From contig CAZCYQ010000003.1 of assembly GCA_964503085.1 (NCBI GenBank), positions 51,514 through 115,513 of the forward strand: a stretch of 64,000 nucleotides of DNA. Direction: 5' to 3'. Shown one piece after another: positions 1 through 8,410 of the stretch. Position numbers and translations under genes: made by a program. Below the pieces are notes generated by a model. It did not search any database. It saw nothing but the letters and a program-made list of their open reading frames with translations, and was not told the origin of the DNA. Numbering within the stretch: position 1 is the first letter of the stretch; each line of letters starts with the position of its first letter. Origin of the DNA: Bin80 sp964503085. GTDB lineage: Bacteria > Bacteroidota > Rhodothermia > Rhodothermales > Bin80.

Positions 1-210
1 AACTGCTGGGGGGAAACTTTCAACGTATGTGCGGACCAGCATCCCTCCAAGGCTGAGTTCTATACCCAGGCGGCTTCGCGCCTGGGCATAGCGCTTCCGA
101 AGATGGGACTGGATGAATCACAGCCTGACAAGGTTGTGCTGAATCATCGGGTGCGCGAGCGATTAGGATACACATTCAAGTACCCGGATCCATTGACTCC
201 TGCACCTTGA
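1..210 (+). CDS. C-terminal end of an NAD(P)-dependent epimerase/SDR-like protein (partial)
   Basis: The first frame is open from the window edge and encodes 69 residues before TGA at 208-210; the start lies outside. The stretch GETFNVCADQHPSKAEFY followed by a Leu/Gly-rich helix resembles the C-terminal part of extended short-chain dehydrogenase/epimerase proteins, where a 'FNV..D.HP....F/Y' segment follows the Rossmann domain. The nucleotide-binding part is not visible, so cofactor and substrate cannot be judged. A tail of only one such protein is seen, and other sugar-nucleotide enzymes are possible. Confidence 0.55.
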   Translation, partial: NCWGETFNVCADQHPSKAEFYTQAASRLGIALPKMGLDESQPDKVVLNHRVRERLGYTFKYPDPLTPAP

Positions 211-300
211 GAGTAACATAAGCGAGTTATAACTCTAGCTGTCCACTCTACGGTGTGGTAGCGGTGGTTGATTTTCGGGGGTCGAGGGGACTCCTTATAG

Positions 301-561
301 GACACTTCGCTGCACGGGGCGTGTCCAAACCCCTTTAACCCGATAACGACCGTCCGTTTTTCGCTTGCTGAAGCCGGGCCGGTGCGGCTGCGGGTCTACA
401 ATGTGCTCGGGCCCCGTATCGGCGTGCTGGCGGATTCCGGCAAGGTAGCCGGAGCACATTCGGTAAAATTCGAGGCTGCCCACTTGCCGAGTGGCATGTA
501 CCTGCTCCGCCTGGAAACCGCCCGGCAGCATTGGACCCATTGGGTGTCTCTGGTCAAATAG
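301..561 (+). pseudogene. Remnant of a T9SS C-terminal sorting domain
   Basis: A frame opened by a stop at 298-300 encodes a complete type IX secretion sorting domain of about 80 residues with no passenger protein. It contains the PNPFNP motif, the VRLRVYNVLG strand, an 'AGAHSVKFEA' segment, LPSGMYLLRLE, and ends at TAG 559-561. In the family this domain is always the C-terminus of a large secreted protein, so the piece is the stump of a deleted gene. It is closely similar in layout to the C-terminus of the next gene, which suggests a deleted paralogue. The DNA between 211 and 300 shows no gene. Confidence 0.75.
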
Positions 562-597
562 ATGTACTTTGTATTGAGGATCTCCAAGGAATCTCCG

Positions 598-2457
598 ATG
601 CGCCGAGTCATTATCCTCTTTCTGGTTTCCATGGTCCTGCCCCGTCTGGACGCTATCCGGGCGCAGTCCTTTGAGCCGGCCAACTGGGTCCTCGAAGTAG
701 GGGATGTGATCAACAATTTTGGCCTGGACGCAGATGCAGGTGGCTCAGTATACATGTCGGGCTACGTTCCGGGTCGGAACGCAATCCGTTGGTCCGACGG
801 AACGGTCTTCGTGCTGGAGACCAACGACAATTTTCTTGCGCGGATTGCTGCGGACGGAAGCGTGCGCTGGGTCAGACCGGGTGCGCTATTTGAAAGCGGT
901 TTTTCCATATCCATCCACACCGTAGTGGCAGAGGGCCCATACGTCTGGACGAACGAGGGTGCGCGAAGGGGAGGTAGTGTTGAGGGCAGCCGATGGGGAA
1001 CTTTTGGTGGAGTACTGATCAACCGCTATTCAGATGCCGGAGATTCGCTGCGGGTCACCTATCTGGCTGGGCCGGTAGACTATTATCTTTATGACGCGCC
1101 GGCCTACATCCTTGGGCTTGGCGGAGACGATGCCGGCAACGTGTATGCGACGGGCTACTATCTGGATACGCTGCGACTGGGGCCTGAGCACTTGCTAGTG
1201 CCCTATGTTCCCACCGGGTGGTCATATGCAATCCGCTCTGTATTTTTGGCCAGCTATTCGCGTGAAGGCAATGTGCGCTGGGCACACCGGATGGTAAGTG
1301 ACACCGGTCGTGGTTTCCGCAACTATATACGCTACGACAAGGCTCCGGCCACACCCAGCTTTGACGTGGATGCCGCGGGCAATACCTATCTGGGCGGCTT
1401 CTTCTCAAGGGGCACGGTATTCGCGGAGGGACAGCCGGACAGTGTGCGGCTGGAGGAATCCGGCGCCGTCGTCGTGTCCTTCAACGCGACCGGCCAATTG
1501 CGCTGGCTGCGGACGGCGAGCGATCTTGGCGTGGAAGCCGATTATCTGGCCTATACCGACGACCGCTATCTCAGTCACAGAAACACGGCCGTGCCCTGGA
1601 TTCTTTCGGCGCGCGACGACGGGGAGCTGGCGCTTGACTGGACGGTGGGGTACGGCTCGCGCGGCATCAAAGTGACGGTCGGAGACACGATTCTCACGGT
1701 GCCGTTTTACTCTGAGCGTGGGTACTTGGAATTTGTGACGCGCCATGCCCCGGACGGGTCGCTGCGCTGGGTGCGCCGGTTGACTGCCAGTGATTTCGTG
1801 GAGCTCACCGAAATCGAATTGGATATGCACGGCCACGTATATGTGGGCGGCTACTATTACGGCCACCTGATTCTGATTGAAGATACCGTGCTGACTAATG
1901 GCACCGCCCCGGGCTCCAGAAACCGGACGGGTCTGCTCGTCGAATACGATGCGGAAGGCACCCTGGTCCGCACCCTGCAGGTGACCGGGCCGGATTATTC
2001 CAAGGTCACCGGCATAATACCCATGCCTAGCGGCGAACTGTACGTTGCGGGATTTGCGAGCAATGATCGGGACGGGCCGGATCACATCATCTTAGGGGTG
2101 GACACGCTCGCGACGCTTCCCGGCAGGAGCAAGGCGTTTCTGGCAAAGTATGGGCCAGTGACAACAGCGCGCGCAGATGATTACGCACGGCCTGTTGGGA
2201 GTCTGTGGACTGCACACTATCCCAACCCGTTTGCGGGAGCAGCCACCATTACCTACGAGTTGCCGGATGCCTCACACGTTCGCTTGCGGATCTATGACAT
2301 TCTCGGGCGCGAAATGGCTATGCCTGTGGACGAATGGAACAGTGCCGGTGCGCATTCTGTGCGGCTGGATGCGTCCTCCTGGCCCAGCGGCGTATACCTC
2401 TATCGCCTGGAGGCGGGCAATCAGGTCGCAACGGGCAGTCTGGTGCGCCGGAAGTAA
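598..2457 (+). CDS. T9SS-sorted secreted beta-propeller-like protein
   Basis: The protein has about 619 residues. The ATG at 598 is preferred because an AAGGA box lies at 586-590 and the protein then begins with a standard signal peptide (MRRVIILFLVSMVL... ending near AIRAQS). The body has repeated units of the kind 'D..GN.Y..G' and 'DG..RW.R', for example GNVYATGYY, GNTYLGGFF and GHVYVGGYYY alternating with GSVRWVR, GNVRWAH, GQLRWLR and GSLRWVR. That is the pattern of SBBP/PQQ-like propellers. The last 80 residues are a T9SS sorting domain (HYPNPFAG, VRLRIYDILGREM, WPSGVYLYRLEAG), so the protein should be exported and attached to or released from the cell surface. No catalytic motif is seen and the role is unknown. 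An upstream in-frame start at 562 directly touches the remnant stop but lacks a ribosome binding site. Confidence 0.85.
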   Translation: MRRVIILFLVSMVLPRLDAIRAQSFEPANWVLEVGDVINNFGLDADAGGSVYMSGYVPGRNAIRWSDGTVFVLETNDNFLARIAADGSVRWVRPGALFESGFSISIHTVVAEGPYVWTNEGARRGGSVEGSRWGTFGGVLINRYSDAGDSLRVTYLAGPVDYYLYDAPAYILGLGGDDAGNVYATGYYLDTLRLGPEHLLVPYVPTGWSYAIRSVFLASYSREGNVRWAHRMVSDTGRGFRNYIRYDKAPATPSFDVDAAGNTYLGGFFSRGTVFAEGQPDSVRLEESGAVVVSFNATGQLRWLRTASDLGVEADYLAYTDDRYLSHRNTAVPWILSARDDGELALDWTVGYGSRGIKVTVGDTILTVPFYSERGYLEFVTRHAPDGSLRWVRRLTASDFVELTEIELDMHGHVYVGGYYYGHLILIEDTVLTNGTAPGSRNRTGLLVEYDAEGTLVRTLQVTGPDYSKVTGIIPMPSGELYVAGFASNDRDGPDHIILGVDTLATLPGRSKAFLAKYGPVTTARADDYARPVGSLWTAHYPNPFAGAATITYELPDASHVRLRIYDILGREMAMPVDEWNSAGAHSVRLDASSWPSGVYLYRLEAGNQVATGSLVRRK

Positions 2458-3203
2458 GCCGCTCGCTGAGCGGGTGTCTTCGAGCAATTGAAGCCTGCCG
2501 CCTGAAATCGGTCCAACTATTGCAGTCCATATCTGCAGGGTCAGGAGTCTCGCTGCGCCCCGTAATGCCGCGTAATCGCACCGCGGCCAATGGGTAACTC
2601 CCTACCCTCGGAAATACCCGGACACCGGAACCGCCGAGATGTACGCAGGAGACTTCATCGTCATTTGAAAGCTGAACCGGCTGGGGCGATCACTAAGACA
2701 CTTGATCTCGCGGGTAGCCGTCCCCAGTTACTGTTTCAGCAGCCGTGCCAAGGCATTCCACCCGGCCCGCGCGCTACGGGCTTGATGCGTACGAACGGGA
2801 GCCTGTAAGCATCTGTTAAGACCATATAACAAATGATTAAAAAGGCGGCAAATGCGGGCAAATTATAAGGCATCGCGAAGCCGTTCACGCCTCCATGTAC
2901 TGGGGAGTTTGTGACGAGATAGCGGGGTAGACTAATCCCCGATCCGATAATCATATGGGTACGCTACCTAGTACTCACGATGACATCAAGGAAGTGATGT
3001 TAAGACTGTTCATCGGTCTTTCAAACCAAGATTGGAACCAGCTTTGGCGCATCAACATGCCTCTGCAGAAGCAATCTCAGATACTTCTCGCATTTTCTCA
3101 CCATTGCTGCCTGTTCATTAATCAAAAGCTTGTGTCGCTGATCTGACACAATTTGCAAACACAATCGTACTCAAACCAACATGGGACCCCCGGACGGACA
3201 TAG
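2458..3203. other. Gene-poor stretch, 746 bases
   Basis: No reading frame with recognisable protein features was found on either strand. A 63-codon frame at 2955-3146 (+) and a hydrophobic minus frame at 2736-2954 were read, but neither has a ribosome binding site or family motif. The region may hold the promoter of msrB at its right end; no -35/-10 pair was convincing. Confidence 0.4.
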
Positions 3204-3572
3204 ATGAACAAACTCACCCCCGAAGAAGCACATGTGATTTTGAACAAGGGAACGGAGCGCCCCTTTACGGGGGAGTTCTACGAGCATTATGCTCCAGGGC
3301 TTTATATTTGTCGACGTTGTGACGCGCCACTTTATCGGTCAGAAGATAAGTTTCGTTCTGGATGTGGGTGGCCGAGCTTCGATGATGAAATTCCGGGAAG
3401 TGTTCGCCGTGTACGGGACGCCGACGGACGGCGCACGGAAATCATTTGTGCCAAGTGTGACGGACATCTCGGGCATGTATTCACAGGCGAAAGGTTTACG
3501 GCCAAGAATACGCGCCACTGCGTCAACTCACTCTCCATGAAATTTGTAGCGAGTGACAAGACAGACCACTGA
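3204..3572 (+). CDS. msrB: Peptide-methionine (R)-S-oxide reductase MsrB
   Basis: MsrB reduces the R epimer of methionine sulfoxide in oxidised proteins with thioredoxin as electron donor. The 122-residue protein has full family length. It carries the structural zinc pairs CRRC (36-39) and CAKC (82-85), the GCGWPSFD motif (54-60 region, with a possible resolving Cys54) and the catalytic Cys106 in RHCVNSLSMKF. There is no signal peptide, so it acts in the cytoplasm. It is followed 19 bases later by a convergent tRNA gene and has no partner msrA nearby. Confidence 0.95.
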   Translation: MNKLTPEEAHVILNKGTERPFTGEFYEHYAPGLYICRRCDAPLYRSEDKFRSGCGWPSFDDEIPGSVRRVRDADGRRTEIICAKCDGHLGHVFTGERFTAKNTRHCVNSLSMKFVASDKTDH

Positions 3573-3591
3573 TGGTGACCTTCAATGCACG

Positions 3592-3675
3592 TGCCGGAGG
3601 TGGGACTCGAACCCACACATCCGAAGGGACACAGGTTCCTAAGACCTGCGCGTCTACCAGTTCCGCCACTCCGGC
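3592..3675 (-). tRNA. tRNA-Leu (anticodon UAG)
   Basis: The reverse complement folds into a class II tRNA of 84 bases: acceptor stem GCCGGAG/CTCCGGC with discriminator A, anticodon stem CAGGT/ACCTG around loop CTTAGGA (anticodon TAG, at 3639-3641), a long variable arm built on GTGTCCCTTCGGATGT, and a T arm GTGGG-TTCGAGT-CCCAC. The 3' CCA is not encoded. The long variable arm and UAG anticodon identify leucine. Confidence 0.95.
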
Positions 3676-3706
3676 ATAGAAATTGCAAGAAGGTGGATAT
3701 ACATTC

Positions 3707-4819
3707 ATGAGATATTGTTCCATCCTTTGCCGCGTGGTCGGTGCTGTGCTACTTGGGTCGGTTACAGCAGATGCTTTTGCTCAGGCAGGACAGTCCGTTC
3801 CAGTGAGCGCGGACGAAAATATTGAGGTAAAGCATGTCTGGCGCTTCGCCCAAGAGACAGAATCCCGGTCTCCACTACCTCGTGCGGTAGATGCTACTTG
3901 GGTTGAAAACGCGCGTCTAGGTACGCTTCAGTTGCATGAATGCGCTGCTGCGCTCGTAAGCGCTGACGGTCTGGCGGTAACAAGCGCAACATGTTTGCGC
4001 TCGCTGGAGACTTGGATCCGTCCAGATGACAGTGTCTTTGTAGCCGGTACGTTGTCGGAAGAGCGTAAGTTGTCAGGGTTAACCGCGCGGCAGCTCGTGG
4101 AAATTCGTGAGTTTGCTCGTATTGAGGATGCATCTGAAGATCTGGAGGCCGGAGTTGAAGCAGAGGTGATTGCAGCCGCCGACAGCAGTACCTTCCGGGA
4201 ATATATTTGGCGCACATACAGTGATGTGAGGCTCGTTGTGATCCCTCCTGCGGATGTTACAGATTTTGGGAGCGAGGAGGGTGTATACCCCAGATATGCG
4301 ATAAATTTTGCATTGTTCAGGGTTTACGATGGTCAGGCTCAGCCCCTGGAGACCGAGAGCTATTTTGCATGGAATGATCGCAGTCCATTTGCCCGAGAGA
4401 GGCTTTTCGCCACTGCATTTGACGCGAATGAGCTGTTCACAGTCATGACGCTCCTGAATACGTTCAGCTACAACGGTACGGTCTCACCGCCGTATACCAC
4501 ATTGTATGGAATGCTGGACCAGTACTATTCACATGGCGCGACAGGCGCGTGGGAGTTGACGGAAGACTGGTTATCCGGCATCAAAGAGAACGACTTGGCA
4601 ACCGCATTGAATTTCTCTGTGGTCGGTCAATGTGCGCAGACGGGTGCAGGACTTATAAATGTGGATATGGAAATTCTCGGCATTGCTTTTGATAATACGG
4701 ATACCACGGATGGTACATATTGCGTGGCTATGTCTACTTCCGGGATATTGGCGCTATTGCGCACTGTATTGAAAGCTGAGGGCGTAGCGGACGAATTGGC
4801 TGAACAGGCGCTGCCATAG
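3707..4819 (+). CDS. Secreted S46-family pseudo-peptidase lacking the catalytic triad and cap domain
   Basis: This 370-residue protein is a shortened homologue of the S46 peptidase encoded just downstream. ATG 3707 gives a signal peptide ending near ADAFA. Matching segments include 'ENARLGTLQLHECAAALVSADGL', 'YSDVRLVVIPP', 'YPRYAINFALFRVYDG', 'PPYTTLYGMLDQYY' and 'LINVDMEILGIAFD'. Every triad position is changed: the NHHC histidine box reads SATC (residues 93-96), the aspartate of 'ALDVAF' is Asn in 'AINFAL', and the GNSGSP serine box reads AQTGAG. The cysteines that flank the histidine box are kept. The long helical insertion present between the two barrels in the partner (about 250 residues) is absent. 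It therefore cannot be a normal dipeptidyl-peptidase. The stop lies 3 bases before the next start, so the two are probably co-translated. A partner, regulator or substrate-presenting role is inference. Confidence 0.8.
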   Translation: MRYCSILCRVVGAVLLGSVTADAFAQAGQSVPVSADENIEVKHVWRFAQETESRSPLPRAVDATWVENARLGTLQLHECAAALVSADGLAVTSATCLRSLETWIRPDDSVFVAGTLSEERKLSGLTARQLVEIREFARIEDASEDLEAGVEAEVIAAADSSTFREYIWRTYSDVRLVVIPPADVTDFGSEEGVYPRYAINFALFRVYDGQAQPLETESYFAWNDRSPFARERLFATAFDANELFTVMTLLNTFSYNGTVSPPYTTLYGMLDQYYSHGATGAWELTEDWLSGIKENDLATALNFSVVGQCAQTGAGLINVDMEILGIAFDNTDTTDGTYCVAMSTSGILALLRTVLKAEGVADELAEQALP

Positions 4820-4822
4820 AGA

Positions 4823-7048
4823 ATGACGCATAGCCAAAGAAACGGATTGTCAGTGGGGTTGCCGCTTCTTTTGGTGGTACTCGCGGGCTGTGCTCCTTCT
4901 GCTGTGGAAGTTGTGCAGGTGATAGAGCAGCCTCTGGTCGTGGAGGAGGCCCCGCCCCCGGCAGCGGAACCGGTGGAGGAAATTTCCTTTGAGGTGGACA
5001 GGTTTGATGTTGATCTCGGTCGTTTTGATGGAGGCAAAATGTGGACGTTTGATAACCCGCCGGTTGAATGGTTCGCCGAAGAGTATGGCATAGACGCCGA
5101 TTCTGCTTGGTTTGCGAAAGCCAGGCTAGGTGCTTTAAGACTCTCATCAGGCTGCTCTGCCAGCTTCGTATCAGATCAGGGATTGATCCTGACGAACCAC
5201 CATTGTGCGCGTGAAAGCATCGCGGATGTGTCTCGCGACGGGGAGAGTTTGCTGGAAGAAGGCTTTCTCGCTAGAACTGGTGCAGATGAGCGAATAATAC
5301 CTGACCTGTATGTTGAGCAGCTCTGGGGAATCACGGACGTTACGAGCCGGGTTCACAGTGCCAGCCGTATCGTACGGGGGGATACTGAACGTGTCCAGGC
5401 CCGCCGCAACAAAGCTTCGGCTATCGAAGAAGAGCTAGGAGAGGCGGCAGCAGTGCGTGATTCCACACTGCGTGTGGAAGTGGTTGAGCTCTACAGTGGT
5501 GAGCGCTATGCCGCTTATACCTATAGGCGCTTCGAAGACGTACGCCTGGTCATGGCTCCAGAGGAGCAAATAGGTTACTTCGGGGGCGAGAGCGACAACT
5601 TCACTTTTCCCCGTTATGCACTAGATGTGGCTTTTTTGCGTGCCTACGACAGAGATGGCAACCCTGCAGTAACCCCGAATCATTTTGCGTGGAGTACCGA
5701 GGGGGCATCAGTTGGCGATGCGGTCTTTCTCGTGGGTAATCCGGGCTCGACCAGCCGGCTTGGCAGTGTATCACAGTTAAATTTTGAGCGCGATTATGTG
5801 TTGCCTCAACAGGTTGCGGCTTTAGAGCGACGGGCAGAATTACTTCGCCCGTTTGCGGGTTCCGCCGGATCGGATACGGCAGATGCGCTGAATAACATGT
5901 GGTTCAATACCAGCAATACGCTTAAGTCGTTTTCGGGAAAGTTGGCGGGCCTGCGCAATGATACGCTGATTGCTCGACGCAGCACAGCTGAGTATCAGGT
6001 CCGGGACGATCTTCTCAGATCGGATTCCCTGTCGGGGCGCTACGGTTCCTTGTTTCAGCAGCTGGATGAACTCCAACTTTCAAAGCGGGCAGAGGCCGGC
6101 CGCATGGCAGGGTTCACATTCTTTGGGACTACTCTTGGGTCAAGGATCCTGCTGCGTGCGCTGTACGGGTACTATTATGCTAATCTGCAGCGCAGAGGCT
6201 TTGTAGATCAGGAAATAATCACAGATGTTCGCAAGGAAGCATTGGCATTGGACGATCTTCCCGCAGAGGTGGATGAGTCGCTGATCAGGTTGCGGCTTCA
6301 GGAGATCCAGGAAGCTCTGGGAGCGCAGGATCCGACAATGCGCAGTCTACTGGGAGAGCTTACGATAGATAGCTTGGCTGCAGATATCGTCGCCAATACA
6401 TCGCTCACGGATTCGGCTGGATTTGCCGAACTTTTGGATGAGGGATTTCTGGGAAGCGAAGATGCGACTGTGCGGGTGATCAGTGCCTTGGCCCCGTTAT
6501 ACTTCACGGCTCAACAGCAGATGGAAAGTTTTCAGAACCGCGAAGACTTGCTTGTTGCGGAGCTGGCGGCGCTGCGGTTCGCACTCTACGGCACGGATGT
6601 ACCCCCGGACGCATCCTCCTCTTTACGGATATCGGATGGACGTGTAGACGGATATATGTATAATGGAACGCGTGCTCCAGCGTTCACGACATTCTATGGG
6701 CTATATGACCACTTTCACGCCTATCGTAGCGTCAGTCGGGAGTGGGATCTTCCCGAACGCTGGCGTAATCCTCCCGGGGCATTCGATCTCTCGACGCCAT
6801 TGAGCATGGTCAGTACCAACGATTTAGCCGCGGGTAATTCAGGGTCTCCACTCCTGAACCAGAACCTGGAGGTTGTAGGATTACTTTACGACGGTAACAT
6901 TGAATCCGTGTCCAATGAGTATGTATTCTCCGATCGCGTTGCACGGTCTATTTCGGTGGATGTGCGTGCCATTCTGGAATCACTGCGCCACATCTACCGG
7001 GCTGACCGCTTGGTGCAGGAGGTCCTTGCTGGGCCAGATGAGCTGTAG
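4823..7048 (+). CDS. S46-family dipeptidyl-peptidase (DPP7-like), lipoprotein
   Basis: S46 enzymes remove dipeptides from the N-terminus of peptides in the periplasm or at the cell surface. The 741-residue protein has family length. It begins with a lipoprotein signal (lipobox LAGC, Cys23). The chymotrypsin-fold triad is visible: NHHC at 125-128, Asp268 in ALDVAF, and Ser673 in GNSGSP. Between the two barrel halves (about 320-580) lies the helical cap typical of the family. The residue 18 positions after the catalytic serine, known to set specificity (Gly in DPP7, Arg in DPP11), is Gly691, so a preference for hydrophobic rather than acidic residues is expected. It follows a triad-less paralogue by 3 bases. 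Confidence 0.9.
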   Translation: MTHSQRNGLSVGLPLLLVVLAGCAPSAVEVVQVIEQPLVVEEAPPPAAEPVEEISFEVDRFDVDLGRFDGGKMWTFDNPPVEWFAEEYGIDADSAWFAKARLGALRLSSGCSASFVSDQGLILTNHHCARESIADVSRDGESLLEEGFLARTGADERIIPDLYVEQLWGITDVTSRVHSASRIVRGDTERVQARRNKASAIEEELGEAAAVRDSTLRVEVVELYSGERYAAYTYRRFEDVRLVMAPEEQIGYFGGESDNFTFPRYALDVAFLRAYDRDGNPAVTPNHFAWSTEGASVGDAVFLVGNPGSTSRLGSVSQLNFERDYVLPQQVAALERRAELLRPFAGSAGSDTADALNNMWFNTSNTLKSFSGKLAGLRNDTLIARRSTAEYQVRDDLLRSDSLSGRYGSLFQQLDELQLSKRAEAGRMAGFTFFGTTLGSRILLRALYGYYYANLQRRGFVDQEIITDVRKEALALDDLPAEVDESLIRLRLQEIQEALGAQDPTMRSLLGELTIDSLAADIVANTSLTDSAGFAELLDEGFLGSEDATVRVISALAPLYFTAQQQMESFQNREDLLVAELAALRFALYGTDVPPDASSSLRISDGRVDGYMYNGTRAPAFTTFYGLYDHFHAYRSVSREWDLPERWRNPPGAFDLSTPLSMVSTNDLAAGNSGSPLLNQNLEVVGLLYDGNIESVSNEYVFSDRVARSISVDVRAILESLRHIYRADRLVQEVLAGPDEL

Positions 7049-7240
7049 TTAAGTATGTATTCTTCATTGTTACTTTCTGGGAGCGAATAGCGGCTGTCCC
7101 TGAGTTCCTTGATGAATTATTGTTGAACATGTAATCCCCCGTTGCTATTGTTATCTCGTACCTAATAAGACGGATTGAATATGTTTGAGACCGTTGCACC
7201 AAAACAGATTCAATAACTTGGAGTTGAGTGCAGATAGGAG

Positions 7241-8410
7241 ATGAGCAATGCATCTAATCTTAGTGAAGAGGAACCCCCGAGGCAGCTGGCATTGGTGCTG
7301 ACTGGCGGTGGTGCACGATCGGCCTATCAGGCTGGGGTTGTGCATTTCATGCAGGAATTGGTACCGGAAATTACGTTTCCGATCATCACTGGAGTTTCTG
7401 CTGGGGCGATCAATGCTGCATTCCTTGCAGGGCATCCTGATCCGGGAGGTGCAGAAGCTTTGTTACACTGTTGGCAGAATATCAATCAGGATAAGGTCTA
7501 CTTGCCTGAGTCCAGTGTAAGTTTGTTTCGGCGCATTCTGCGGCGTGTACGGCCTGGCAACGCCGTGATTCGTGTGGATGAAGGTGAGGCACTTCTCAAC
7601 ACACAACCGCTGCGCAGGTATTTGTCCGGCCAGTTACCTGCCGCCCCAGACGGCACATTGCCACAGATTCGTAAGAATCTCGATAGTGGAAAATTATTAT
7701 CGGTTTGTATTACAACAACCAGCTTCACCACAGGCCAGTCGGTGAGCTGGGTGCAAGGGCGCGACATCGAAATGTGGCATCGTCCGAGTCGTATAGCACA
7801 CAAGACTGAAATCACGCTTGATCATGTGATGGCATCTTCGGCTTTGCCTCTGTTATTTCCTGCGGTAAAGCTTGGCGGAGCATGGCACGGGGACGGTGGC
7901 ATTCGTTTGATTGCTCCACTCGCACCGGCGCTGCACCTGGGAGCAACGGATATCATCTGTATTTCACCTAAATACCCACGCTCCCGGGAGGAAGCAGGCG
8001 AGCCAGCGATTATCGGATATCCGCCCGCAGCGCAGGTAATGGGTATTATGCTGAACGCCATTTTTTTGGATGCTTTTGATCATGATATACGAGTGGCCGA
8101 GAGGATAACCAAATTGGTCAGACGTACGCCGCATGCCGAACGAAATGGAATGCGTCCGGTCAACATTCTTCTGATTGAGCCATCCAAGGACATCGGCAGG
8201 CTGGCAAGGGGACTGGAGGTTAGGACGAAAGGCGTCCTGCGGTTACTTACACGAGGGCTCGGAAGCGGGGATACCCTGAGTCCAGACTGGCTCAGCGTGA
8301 TGTTGTTTGATCCTGAGTTCATTAGCCGGGTGCTGGAGCTGGGTTACGAAGACGGGAAGCGGCAATCTGCTACCATAGAAACATTTTTGGAGGAAGCTAT
8401 TGATGTATAA
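7241..8410 (+). CDS. Patatin-like phospholipase
   Basis: The 389-residue protein is a cytoplasmic-type patatin hydrolase that should release fatty acids from lipids with a Ser-Asp dyad. The oxyanion motif GGGARSAY lies at 22-29, the nucleophile elbow GVSAG at 51-55 (Ser53), and the DGG motif with Asp218 at 218-220. No signal peptide is seen. A GGAG lies directly against ATG 7241, which is closer than ideal, but no better start fits the conserved N-terminus. The stop overlaps the start of the next gene (ATG 8403), so the two are translationally coupled; the link between a lipase and an outer-membrane-type protein suggests envelope work. Confidence 0.88.
   Translation: MSNASNLSEEEPPRQLALVLTGGGARSAYQAGVVHFMQELVPEITFPIITGVSAGAINAAFLAGHPDPGGAEALLHCWQNINQDKVYLPESSVSLFRRILRRVRPGNAVIRVDEGEALLNTQPLRRYLSGQLPAAPDGTLPQIRKNLDSGKLLSVCITTTSFTTGQSVSWVQGRDIEMWHRPSRIAHKTEITLDHVMASSALPLLFPAVKLGGAWHGDGGIRLIAPLAPALHLGATDIICISPKYPRSREEAGEPAIIGYPPAAQVMGIMLNAIFLDAFDHDIRVAERITKLVRRTPHAERNGMRPVNILLIEPSKDIGRLARGLEVRTKGVLRLLTRGLGSGDTLSPDWLSVMLFDPEFISRVLELGYEDGKRQSATIETFLEEAIDV

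Noticed and set aside
2955..3146. 63-codon plus frame with a possible helix
   Set aside because: No ribosome binding site, family motif or operon context; length is expected by chance.
3523..3723. 66-codon minus frame across the tRNA-Leu gene
   Set aside because: It is the translation of the tRNA itself (a common artefact frame) with no gene features.
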